Positions 34,691-47,300 of a stretch of 64,000 nt of DNA are shown piece by piece. Every line of letters starts with the position of its first letter. Position 1 is the first letter of the stretch. Source of the stretch: Sphagnum compactum (taxonomy: Eukaryota; Bryophyta; Sphagnopsida; Sphagnales); the NCBI GenBank assembly GCA_965153455.1, contig OZ234504.1:12214001-12278000 (forward strand), read 5' to 3'. The translations under genes and the position numbers were made by a program. Below the pieces are notes generated by a model that saw only the letters and a list, made by a program, of their open reading frames with translations, had not been told where the DNA came from and searched no databases.

Positions 34691-35909
34691 CCTTAAGCTG
34701 CCTGGAACATAGCAAAAAAAATTGAACACAGAGAGTTTCTGAAAGCCCTAGACTGGAAGCTCCATGACAGACCCCTTTGCTGCAAGGAGTAAGAAAGAAT
34801 GAAATTACATGACCCACAGTAGTACTCCTACTACTTGCCAATAATGCTAACACTAATATTATATTCATCATTTGTAGTTTTCCAACTGCTTCAAGTTCTC
34901 CCTGTTCGCGCTACCTGATTTCGCAGTTTTACAGGAGAAGCTCCTGCAGTACTCGTGTGTAGTCATCTCTATTCACAACCCATCGCGGTCCTGGATTTAT
35001 AACATCACCAACAAGAACTCATACGGCGGCGGCAGCCATGTAAACTATCACGCCGACGATTGCGGCAGTCGCAATAGAGGGCAACGTCGGCGCTGCAGCG
35101 TTGGACTGAGTCTGAGATGGAGACGGAGGACCGCTGGAAGTCCCCGACGATGGAGACAGAGCTGGTGGACTAGTACCACTGGCACTCGACCCTGTGCTTG
35201 GAGACGGAACTGGGGTGGTGGAGATAGTGGATGGCGGTGTTGCACCAGTAGGCCCGCCCGCTATTCCATGGTCTGGAGTTGGAGCTCCGGTTGGCGTAAC
35301 GAAGATTGGAGGTGAAGCCCCCTGCACGGGTGATATCCTGGGACTTCCGATCGGACTCTGTGCGGCGGCGGCGGCGACGCACATCGACGAGATGAGCAAT
35401 ATCGACATCATAACCCCATTGGTCACTGCGGCCATCCTGCTGGTCGAGGTATTGAAATGAGCCATTGCGATTAAACTCTTGAAAGCAGATTGTCTCAACG
35501 TCGAGAGTTAAAACGCGAAATATATTTGCAGCTAGAATTCCAAATCGAAACGGTGCTTCTGAGATTCTTCTGAAAATCTTCCTCCTTGATCGTGAAACGT
35601 GGCTGCAAGTAAGTCTGAGGAAGAAGATGTGGGCCTTCCGGTGTGTGCACCCTACTAAACTATTTCTACTTCAAAACACAATAGCTAATAAGTTAAACCT
35701 TTTTCGCAGATCACCTGGGTACAAAGAAGGAACAGAGTTCCAGCGAGAGCAGAAAGAAGGTGGAGAACTTGTTGGGGGCTGCTAGCTGTGTAGTGAGTCG
35801 ATGGAAATTGGAGCTTGGCCATGGCGATTTATAAAGGGGAAACAACACGACGGTATACAAAGCGCGTGCAGCGAACGGTGTGCGCGTAGACGAAGGTGAA
35901 GGACAGGCC
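34545..35909 (-). repeat. Segmental duplication containing AGP copy 2
   Basis: Partner of 20115-21397. The promoter, leader, coding region and 3' flank are all retained. Identity by eye is above 90 percent through the coding and proximal promoter parts. Confidence 0.85.
35019..35465 (-). CDS. Classical arabinogalactan protein, GPI-anchored, copy 2 (148 aa)
   Basis: Same architecture as copy 1: signal peptide to about residue 36, a Pro/Ala/Ser/Thr-rich core with SP and TP pairs (37-122), and a C-terminal hydrophobic GPI signal (131-148). It differs from copy 1 by two fewer SPIGSPRR units, one extra Ser in the signal peptide and about a dozen substitutions, for example Val to Asp in APTPDHG. 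The start is the ATG at 35465, because the frame continues upstream only through a TTG, and the ATG matches copy 1. The frame is intact, so both copies could be active. AGP cores tolerate change easily, so intactness is only moderate evidence of selection. Confidence 0.85.
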   Translation of the reverse strand: MAHFNTSTSRMAAVTNGVMMSILLISSMCVAAAAAQSPIGSPRISPVQGASPPIFVTPTGAPTPDHGIAGGPTGATPPSTISTTPVPSPSTGSSASGTSPPALSPSSGTSSGPPSPSQTQSNAAAPTLPSIATAAIVGVIVYMAAAAV

Positions 35910-36600
35910 CCGGGAATTGTTGATTAAAAAGCGCGATTGAATATGTCAGAAAAAAAAAGGTGATGGAGTTGGGTTTTGGGCCTAATTTCCCTGAACTGAA
36001 GGTTAGTGCAAAATTGAGTCCAGTTTCATGTAGACATTACACATTCTCCTACGCTACATATTGTATAGAGAAAAAGTTTTATATCAAATCCAAATTGAGA
36101 TTTATATAAGTATGGAGTTCAACAACTAATAAAATTAATATTTAATTCTGAATTGAACCTACTTATGGACCTTCCTCCCCCCCCCCGCCCAAAAAAAAAA
36201 AACTTGCCTACTTAAAGAACCTATCTCTCTTTTCAAGAGTGTTTTGTAACGGTTCCAATTTTAAATCCAAATCTAACAGAAGACTATTTCCAATGTTCAA
36301 TTCTTGTGTTGATTTCTACCCTAGTACCTTGGCCAATTCGACACTAATTATATTATTTTCAGAATTGTTGAAATTTTCAAAAATTATTTTTTCCAAATCA
36401 AAAAATATTGTGAAGGATATATAGTGAATATTTAGGAATATTCCATTTTGTTGAAATGAGTTTTTCAAAATTAATTAATTATTATGTGTTGAAATGGCAT
36501 TTCAAGGGACCACGGTATCATGAAACGGTGAGGTTTAGTTCTGGGCTAGGTGCCAGGTTACAGCAACTAATTCTCTCCCATCAGGTTACAGCCTGAAATG
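35910..36600. other. Intergenic DNA
   Basis: AT-rich with a C/A homopolymer stretch near 36175-36205. No gene is supported. Confidence 0.4.
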
Positions 36601-36609
36601 CAATTCCAG

Positions 36610-37100
36610 CAGATTACATACTGTAATCCACTGTAGCAGTACAAATTCCATAGAAATTTCCTTGGGTTGGATAAAAGAAACCTAGGAGTTTTTTTGACCT
36701 GTTCTCACTTGGGCCAATTGGATTGCCTCATGACCTCTGTGTCTCTAAAGCCACCACCAGTGTGGCTAGTGACTCAAACTTGTCAAGATCAACAGGATTT
36801 AGGGTTTAATTTAGGGTTACTTGCCTTTTCACACTTAAAAATATGTGCATAGAATTTTGTAACTTGTGAGGAAGTTACTGGGTCCACAACTTACAAAGGG
36901 TTCAGTTGAAATATAGTGGTGATGTGTGAATGGGGGTTTGGCTGAAAACCCATGTTGTGTTAAAGAATGGGTCAGTTGAAAATTATGTTGAATTAGGGTT
37001 TGGCTGAAAACCCATGTTGTGTTGAATAATGGGTCAGTTGAAAAGAATGTTGAATTAGGGTTTGGCTGGAAAGTGGTGGTTATTGCCTTGATAAAAGTAT
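36610..37100 (+). repeat. Dispersed repeat family, copy 2
   Basis: Partner of 29595-29985. The 62-bp subrepeat occurs three times here (GTTTGGCTG at 36936, 36998 and 37060) against two in the other copy (29879 and 29941). Several indels separate the copies. Confidence 0.8.
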
Positions 37101-37109
37101 GTGGTTGAG

Positions 37110-40100
37110 TAAATTAGGGTTGTGTTGACTAAGGGTTTGCTGAAACATAAAGCTGTGTTGCATAAACATATTTTCAACACAACTCTCTTAAGTTTCCTTG
37201 TTGAACAGAGTGTTGTTGTGTTGAAACTATTTACAAAGAACAGTTCTCTTATTTGTAAGGCTTTTGTCTTCTCTCTTATGTGGGCATGAAAAGGTGTTCT
37301 CTCTTGGTAATTGTGACACACCATACCGTGTATGGTGCTTAATTGGAATTATAGAGAGAAGTATGGAACTTTTTTTTGCCCCCATTGCACGGTTAGTTAT
37401 GTACTAACCATTCACATGCATCCCCCTACCAAGTAGCCACCAAGTGACTTCCATACTACCTACCTAGGGATAAGTATCATAACCCTACTTCCTTATTTAG
37501 GTATCATAATGCTACTTACCTATTCACCTACCTAGTGGGAAATGATTATATTTTTTTAATCCCAAAAAGATTGGGAATTTTTTGGAAACATTTTGGTGCA
37601 AATTTGACTAACTTTGCCATTTTTGGGGAAATTTTGCCAAATTTTCAATATCACAATTTTAGATATATATATATATATATATATATAAGAGTTAAGTAGG
37701 TAGGGTGCAAAAGAAGTTCTTAATTTTGGAATGAACATTTCAATGCCCGATTTGCTCTAAGAAATTGACAATGAATATAGGCAAAAATAATCAACTCAAA
37801 TTCATCAATACTATGCCATGAGCAAATTGTACTTAAATAGTTCTTGTCCAAAGATACACTAGTCACAATTTGTCACCTAGGACTTACAATTATGTGGGAA
37901 CAATATTTTTCATTTAAAAATTCAAGTTATTCATAAAGTCCTTGAAACTTCATAGCCCCTTGCTTTTGGGGACCACATCAAAAGTGAAAATTAATTAAGT
38001 ACATAAGGGGAAAAAATTGGGATTAAAAAACTCATTTTTTCACTAAATTTAATCTTGTTCAAACAAGTTTCAATAACAATTTTAGAATTAGTTGCCATTG
38101 TTGATGATGATATCTCTTGCAAGTTCATGGTACGTAAAGATGAACCTATGCTAGATTACAACCTATTTATGAAATTTTACAATAGGGAAAACACCATTGG
38201 GGCGGGGGGGGGGGGGGATATATATAATTCAAAAGAGAAACCATGAAACTATGACAAAAGCCTCAATCTATGAATGAAGATAAATAAGCAAAAGGACTTG
38301 ATGAATGCATACTCTAGTTACAATGTTTTTGACAATGGTTATAATTTATGAGGTCTTTTCTTTTCTTAAATCAAAAATATCAAGCACCATGTTTCACATT
38401 GGCACTAATTCATCGTTCTTTTTAATTGTCTTTGATATGCACTTTTTCATAACAACAACAAAAGAACAAAATATTCAAACGCAAATCCTTTGCCCCAAAA
38501 GAAAAAGAAAAGAAGAAAACATTAATGTTGTTAAGGTGATGATTTCATGATCTAGAAAAATCTATGTATGTGTTTGTCACATCATGGAGGATATTAAGTT
38601 CTCACTTGAAATTTCCAGCAAGAAGAAAAACAAATCTCTTCCAAACCTTATATCTTAATACCTTAAATCCTTAGGTGTTTTCTTCTTCTTCTTCTTCTTC
38701 TTCTTCTTCTATGTGTACCTATTTTTCGGAAGGTTTTTTCAACTTTCAATGTGTTGAATAAGGAGAAACAACAAGTTTTTTAACAATGACATCCTCCAAG
38801 AGTGGAATCAATTCTACAAATACCTCACTTGTAACTGTTATTTTCTCTTGAATAGCAGTTAAATGATCATATATGTAGATTTCTTTTATTCCTTATTACT
38901 AAATTTATATATGGATTTTATCCTTGTAAGATGATTTTTCACTAAAATGGGCTCAAAAGGGGACAACAAAAACATCACGAAACCACCCAATGATAACAAC
39001 AATAAACCCAATAGTGCTACAATGTTCATCATGATCTTCCTTGTAAAATCTCTAATTTTCAAAACAACTTCTACCACCTTAACGTACTTCCCATGAAGGT
39101 AGTGGCACATTACCATCATTCTTTTCCAATGTATTTGCCTCTTTGATCTCATCCTATAGTTGCAAATTTTGTTACGTTGACTTAATCACCCTCCTCCTAG
39201 CTAATGGCCCACACAACTCATGGTAGAAAGTCTTAATAAGTTGTTTAAAGGTTTTTTTTAGGTCACCAAGCATAATTACAATGATGAAGACAATGATGAA
39301 TCATGAAGCAATTTTGTGAGCTCTTTTTGTTAAACTATTTATGTTATTGCATAAATGGAATAAGTTTTTAATTTCAAAAGAAAGAAAAATGTATGTTTCA
39401 GTGTTTACAAGCTAAGGTGGCTCATTTTGGGATAGATGCACCATTCCCTAAAAGTCCATATGGCAATGCTAATATGACAATTTATTAAGATATCATATAT
39501 TGAATCCCTGTAAGACATCCCAAATAAAAAACCATACATAAAAATGTAGAGAGGCACAAACAAAAAATCAATCTATATTTTTCAACTTTAAAAATCCAAT
39601 TATTATATATTTAATGTGTATATGTTATATTTTTATTATAGATGTTTTCTTATTCAAGTTGACAATTTCATTCTAATCATAAACTTGTCATATTATTGAT
39701 TTTATAGCATGTTAATAGCAAGTAAATGCATGACATTTTGTAAACAATTGCATTGTGATGCAAAAATTGAACCACCTTATCTTGCAACCACCCATTTTAC
39801 ACACCCATTGATGTATTCAATCTTTGTTAGTTAGTTTTTTCGCTCATAGATAGTATGATATCCTACCCCTAAAAGATGATATTAAGTATATGAATTATTT
39901 TATCTTGCCCACAAATTGGTAATAATATTTTCAATTCCAAATTGTTAATGGCAAGATTTGTCCCAAAAATTTGAAATTTTTAGATGGGGCATTATTCCTT
40001 TGGACTTTATGGGTTTTTCTTTTAGAACTTCCAAGTGGTTTTGGAGGCCATGGTAACAATAGGAAATTTGTTTGTTCTTTCTATAAGGAAGAAACTTCAC

Positions 40101-43100
40101 ATTGGTGTATGATTTGACATAAAATTTTTGGTTCAAACTTGAACCAATGTGTGAAAATGATGGATGGGCATGTTGTATAGAAGTGCACACAACTGGATGA
40201 TTAATTCTAGATCCAATGAAGGAAGTTTATAGTTTGAACTTGCCATGAAAGGCAAAGTGATTACATGATGAATAACAATTTTTGGGTAAATGTTCACAAC
40301 TGGGTGAATGCCAAAAAGGTCATATGACATCATTAAAGGACAATGGAGGGCTCGAAACTAATATTTGGGGTTCATGAGGTTTAATCTTAGAATATTTATA
40401 TGCCCTAATCATCATGGGTATGACAATTCAATTGTACATGACCCAAATTTGCAAACTTGGGCTTTTTAAAACCCAAACTCCTTTAAGTTATATTTATAAA
40501 CTATGTAAAAAAACTTGGAAGTGTTGGTTGTTAAAAACATTCTAGCCATGTAAAGGTTCTTTTTTTTGGAAGCCAATATTTGCAATACCATCAACTTGCC
40601 AACACTATAAAAAATAAAAGGTGGCCTTAGTGCACTCATTTATTTATTTGTTTCACTATTTTAACAGTAAATTATCTATGGTTAAATGGTCATATGCTTT
40701 GATTAACATTAAGTGGTCACATCCTTTGATTAACCAAAAGGAAGCAAACAATGTTGATTCGTGCAATTTTGAAAATAGCCAAACAACCAAAGGGGTTACA
40801 ACATATGATTGCAAATTAGCCAACAAAATGATTAAATTTGAATCGAATATTGGATGAATAATCCAATTGGGTGACCCTATGTTTATGAATGAATATTAGA
40901 AAATCAATGAATTCATTCATTATTGAAACAAGTTATGTTTAACCACTAAATACATATTTTAAAAATAAATTAAAATTAGACAAACTATTCATAAGGGAGG
41001 TATTGAATAGGTTACCAATAAATGAACATTTATAATTTTAGAACAGTGGCAAGATAGAATATGTTAATGGTTCATAGTAAATTGTTTACCAAACTTCAAT
41101 ATGCATTTATATATTGGAAATGCATATTGATGCCACAAGTTTTTCAATAGCATAATACGTTATTGCATCGTTAACATTATCATATTAAGCACATTTTGTT
41201 GTAAAATGTGATTTGTTAATTCACAGTCCAATCCCAAGGGGTTTGAAGAACGTTAATCATGCTAAACAAGTTCATTTGGTGGTTGTGTTCAATTTCAACT
41301 ACTTTCATTGGTTTTGTTTGTAATTGACTAGTTCATGAAATTGCGATGAAATTCATTAAATCAAATCTAAATTTGTTTAAGTTTATAAGTATTTTTGTCT
41401 TAAGGTGTGATTACATTACCCAACCCAAAAGTTGTGTGACTTTTTTTGAGCTACTAAAAGTGTTTGATAATTGCTCTTGAACAACTCCAAAATGACATCT
41501 TGTAACAAGTAGCATCTAAGCATTAATTTTTATTTTCCTAGCTCTACTCTGGATCTATGGTGATGGAAGACTTTTGAATATTTCATATTAAGATGTTATA
41601 ACTCTCTAATAAGTTGGGCTTTTTTTACCACCTTGCAAAACATCAATAATAGGTTGATGACATTGTAGAAACTTGACGTTCCTCTTTTTTCATTAATTTG
41701 ATTATTTGTGGTTTTCGTGGGGTGGGGCCATGTGAGGCTTTAACTGTTTGTAGGACAAAGAAAAATGATGCTTCAAGTTCATAAAGAAAACAATTATGAA
41801 AGATATCAATAGCTCCTCACAAAACTTCTAGTTTTTTCCTCTTGATTAAAACTATATATAGGTTTCTACTAAGGTATTAGATGAATGTTTAAATTTAATA
41901 ATTTAATAATTTGTAGTTTGTTGAAATTTTGAATTTCAAATACATTTCAACCTATGGATACTACTTTAATAGATTATTTTGAACAAATTTTTCAATACTA
42001 GTTTTGTTTCTACTTGGGGCCAAGGTCTTTAATGCACATAAGGTTTGTGCAAAGCTGATGTTTGTAGCAAATGAATGTGGGCGTATTCACAATACAAGGT
42101 AAGTAATAAAAATGTTTGCTTAGAAGTTGGATTTTTGACAAGATTTACCAAGTTTGGTTTTTCAATATATTTTAACTTTTCTAATCAACTAAGGAAAATC
42201 AATCTTTGTATCTTTGTGAAACACATGAGATAAAGGGGTATTTTTGGTACACTATGAAATAATAAAATATTTAATATATATATAATTAAAATTGAAAATA
42301 TTGTAAGTATATTCTCATAATCTAATTTTAAACACCCTATTTGCATTTTATTTTTAATATATATATTCAATAAGTTACACCCTATATTTTCTGCACATCA
42401 TTTGGAAAAAAATGGAGTTGTAATTTCCCTTGGTTAACTAACTAGTCAAGAAGAGTTGACAATTGATCAATAAACTAATCAAACAAAATAAGAAGAAAAA
42501 CAATGAAAGAAAATAATGACAAAGAACAAAAATATTTTTTTTCTCTTCTCCTATTTGTTTCCCTTCTACTTTTTTCTAGCCTTTTTTATTAGATTCCTTT
42601 ATTCTTTGCCTTCTTTTTTGTTCTTTTTTTTCTATTTTTCTTGTTATCCTGATATTTTGATTTTTTATTTTTTTTCTTCCTTGCTGTAGGTTGCAAATAA
42701 CATCATGCCCTTGGAAAAGGCTCTTACAATGATAAGCCAATCCAACCACCACATGATCCTTGCTAATCTTTGGAATATAGAAGAATGAAAGTTTTTGTTC
42801 ATGTATATACAAAAAAAAAAATGCAAAAACAATCTAAAGAACAATAACCATATTTTGCACAACAATAAAAAATAAAAAGTACACTAAACCATAACATGCA
42901 CCTTTTAAAAATGAGATAAAATTATGACATTATGAGGCTATTGAATTTATGACCATGGCCAATATTCTACCATTTGCAACTAGAGTTTAATTATACAAAA
43001 TGAAGATATTACATTTTGCAAATTATCTTTGGTTTAAGTCTTTCTTATACAATGGTTGAGAATTTTTGGATGTAGTTCAAATGTAAGTATTGCAATTTGT

Positions 43101-46100
43101 CTTTGGCACCTACTACAATACTTGCATTTGGATTAACCTTATATTATTATTGGAGGCTAGAAGTTCAAGTTTAAATGAAGGATGATAAGATTTTTGCAAT
43201 TCCCACATTTGTTGGCACAACATTGGGTCTCATTTAGTTGTAATAAGCTTAATGCATTTGTAGTTTATAGGTGGCATTAGTAGGTAGGTAAGTGGCCCCA
43301 TGTAGATAGGGCTATGTTGGTGAGTAGTAGGTAGGTGAGGGGAGATAAGTATTTACTTGTTCTTTGTGCAATACCTTGACCTTTTGATGATGACATCTAG
43401 TATGAAACGAATAGGAAAATATGTGAAAATAAGTCACTTCATGTAGGTGGGCAAGTAAGCAAGTTTTTATGTAAGTCAAGGCAATTAGCCTTTTAGTTGA
43501 CAAGTAGGGGGAGGAAGGAGGCTAATAGGAAGTAAAAGTAGAAAAATAGGATTTCTCTTTCAAATTGTAAATAATTGGAGCACTAAGTAAACTAACTAGT
43601 CTAACAAGGGGTGGTTGGTTAAGGTCAAAAACCCAATTAAAAAAATCATGATCCAATAACCATCCATCCAAATCGATGCATTTGTGGGTGTTGGTTCACT
43701 ATGACTTCAATTTGTTTATGGCTTAAAATAGAACCACTAATGGAAGTGGCAAACCACCAACAATCCTTCCTAGGAAAAAAATGGTGTTGGGAGTTTTTTT
43801 TTTGGGAACTTGGAATTGAAGGTAGGGCATATGAGAATAAAATCTCAAAATTTGTAAAATGCATTTAGGACTAGAGGTGAAGACTCAATGTGTTTTAATA
43901 TCGATGAAAATCAAATTTTTGTACAATGTACATTATGCACCAACCCATTTTTGTGATAATTGCTAACATAACGTAAAATCCATTTTGAAAATTTTGAAAA
44001 TTGGTGTAATGTTGGGTTAAATATATTGGACAAAAATTGGTGTAATGTTGAATTGAATTTATTGGCCAAATTTTGAACGATCAAAATGTTTGGGTAAAAA
44101 TATCCTTGGGTGATACCACTAGGAACTACCTTAAAAAAAATGGTTTAAAAACCAAAATTGATCAAAAAATATTCTTAGGCCTTTTTCTTTTAATTTTCTC
44201 ACAACTATAGATTTTTTTTTTCCATGTTTATCCATTGCAAGTACAAATATATGGCCTTAAGTTCCTTGTTGGAATAAAAAATAAAACGAAAATGCTATAA
44301 ATTTGTAAATCTAATTATCATATCCTTTTTATGAATCACACTCTGAATATTCATAAATAAATGATAGGTCTACTCAATTAATTACATTATATATATATAT
44401 ATATATATAATACCATTCAAAGGTACATTAAAAAAATATTTCCCAAGAAAAAAATCAAAACATGTTTCAAGCTTGTGTTTTCGACCAAAAAGTTAAAGGA
44501 AATGAAACATTATTATATTGTTGATTTTTTTTCTAAATGCATTGATTAGGAGCATCAAAATACAAAATATTTTTATATTAGTAAAGTTTCAAAGTCTATA
44601 CAACCTAGTAAATGTACTGCACAAAAAAATCAAATGAAAATATTTATTTGAACGATTCTTATTTTTTTTAAAAGTTCAATGGGTCCAATAAAATGAAATT
44701 GTGATATTCCTAGTGATACCACCCAAGGATTTTTTTTCTTTTTTTCACAAATAAATTTGACCAAATGGATGGAAATGATCATGACCATATGGATGAAATT
44801 GGTAAGATGAACATGCATTATATGACATAAATGAGACAATGTTCATGGATGAGTTGTGTGCATGGATGGAATTCATCATATGTATGTTAGTTGCCAACAT
44901 GAAAAAAATTACATATGGATAAAAATGAACATCATGAATGAAAATGACCATATGGGGAAAATTGATAGTTCATGGGTTGATGAAAAGACCACATGGATGA
45001 ATTTTGTAAGACAAAATATTCATGATATCAATGAAATTTAACATGTAAATATATGTTAAGTTCATCCCTGTGAAAAATTTCATCCATTTCATTTTAATTG
45101 AATTCATTATTTTTGTTTATATAGTGTAATGTCATCCATGTAATGATTTTTTATTCATACGGTTCAATTTTGTTTCATAATGTCATTGTTTTCAAATTTG
45201 TCCATGTGGACAATGTCATACATTGTGAAAATTTTGTCTATGTCATCATCAATTAATTTTTATCCAATTTGCCAATTTCATCTATGTGATCATGTTTTTG
45301 TAAAACTTGACAATTTAGTCAAACCACAATGGAATGACAATTGCCACTTTTTTTATTAATATTTTAACTAACATTCATCATTATTTGAAAGCTACATAAA
45401 CTTTTGTATTGTGATGTATTTGTGTGATCAACTATACATAGTTCAATTGAAAGATTAGAGGAATGGTTCTACCCCTTGTGACAAGTTCAAATTAATGACG
45501 TTTCTAATAAGAAATGCTCCATGTTCTCAAAAAATGGGATTAGCGCCCATAATGCACCTTGTATTGAAAACCCCTACAACTCAATTGTGGATGAACCATA
45601 ATTGAGGTACCAAGGTTCCACCAAGTTGTAACCTAACCTATAAACCCTCCTACTCCCCTCACATAGTACATAAGTAACTAGTAAATATTTCAACATTTCA
45701 ACATTTATCCATATATTTTTCATTTTTTGTTTTTCATAAGTCCACAATATCATATCCACAAGTCAATATTTCAACATCTATCCATATATTTTTCATTTCT
45801 TGTTTTTCATAATGATCTTTTTGACTATGGGTGCACCCAATTGAGGTGTACAATACTTTTTGAACTCTAAAAGCAACTAAGCAACTAAGCAACAAAGAAG
45901 AAACAAAAAGAAAATGAACTTTTCACGTAAAATGCCTGAAAAAAATGCATTAAACCCTCACACTTTTAGGCAAGCCATATCTTCTTTTTTTTGGTCCATT
46001 TTGAGTGATTACAAAAAAAAAAAGAGTGCACCAACTTAAATTTTACAATCATTCTTTGAGCTCCAAAGGCAACCAAGCTAAGTCCAAGGATCTTAAGCTT

Positions 46101-47295
46101 CAAACACTTACCTTGCCAAACCAAATATATATTGCACAAACTACTTCCAAACCCCATATCTTCTTCATTTTTTCGCCCATTTTGAACAATCTTCATGGTG
46201 ATGGGTGCACCATCTGGAAGTCCACAATGCCTCTTCCAAATCCACAGGCAACCAACCCATTTCTAAGAACTTTTTAAGTTTTCAGACATTGGCTTCTCTA
46301 CCCTGCCCAACAATGATTATTTTAATGGAAAATTTTCATTTTTTATGATTGTTTTTAAATTTGAAAAACATGTTTTCTAAATGTAAGATGGGTTTTCCAA
46401 CACACAAAAAAAAAAATCATCACTTTTGTGAAATTGAACCTTTTTTTTGAAAGGAAAACAAAGTGCACAAGTAGAACCATGTTTGTAAATAACTATTACA
46501 CACTCTTGGTTCACTCAAGATATATATATTTTAAGAAAATTTAGCCATCAAATTCAGCAATCTCATTGGCCTAAAAAAATATCTTCAAATCTACACACAA
46601 CCCTATTTTGTTGAACATTGAAAATACCATAATATCTTTTCAGGTTCAGCAGTAATTAAATTAAATTTGAAAATGTCAAAATTTGAATAAATATAAATAT
46701 AAATATTTTTTTTAAAAAAAAACTACAAAGGTAGAAAAAATTTAAAAATTGGTGGAAACCTACCAAACCATATTACAGATTTAACTATTATCATACCTTA
46801 AGGTCAAAGTTTGTCATTAAATAATCCTCAAAATAATAGTGAAACAATTTTTTGTGAAAATACGAAGTTGACATGTTGAAATAAGGTTACACTTTAAATA
46901 ATTTCATTACTTATATGACAATATCATAATATATGATGGGGGGGGGATCAAATTTTTTAAAGGAATTATTTTTTTGAAAAAATTATTATTAGTTTTGTCA
47001 ATGTGAAAATTGACCCTAGGATACGGTAGTTCACTCAAGATAACTAAGAAAACAAATTCAGGCTAGCAAATCGAGTAATTTTATTGGCCATAACATTTTT
47101 TCTTAATACCTACATGGAAGCCCTTTCAATGGCCTCCGTATATTAATACATGGATTAATACACTAATATTATAATCCCTTAAAAATTCAAACCACACACC
47201 AAGTCCTAATATGGTCATAGATTAAAAATGGGCAACAAAGAAGGAGTCAAATGTCCATGGATAAAATTAATTTGTGGATTGATTCATTCAAACAA
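37110..47295. other. Ten kilobases of AT-rich DNA without a supported gene
   Basis: Contents I could identify are simple. There is a CTACC/TAGG patch at 37395-37535 and 43270-43340. TA-repeats lie at 37663-37685 and 44392-44409, a G-run at 38203-38217 and TTC repeats near 38678-38709. A TGCAATACTT-type motif occurs at 43080-43135. A stretch rich in ATGGATGA words lies at 44750-45050, changing to the complementary CATCCATG words at 45060-45330. No frame carries a recognisable domain. Confidence 0.45.
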
Positions 47296-47300
47296 AAACA

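Noticed and set aside
35466-35498. N-terminal extension of AGP copy 2 by 11 residues
   Set aside because: The extension begins at TTG, not ATG, and the ATG at 35465 matches the start of copy 1 and begins a normal signal peptide.
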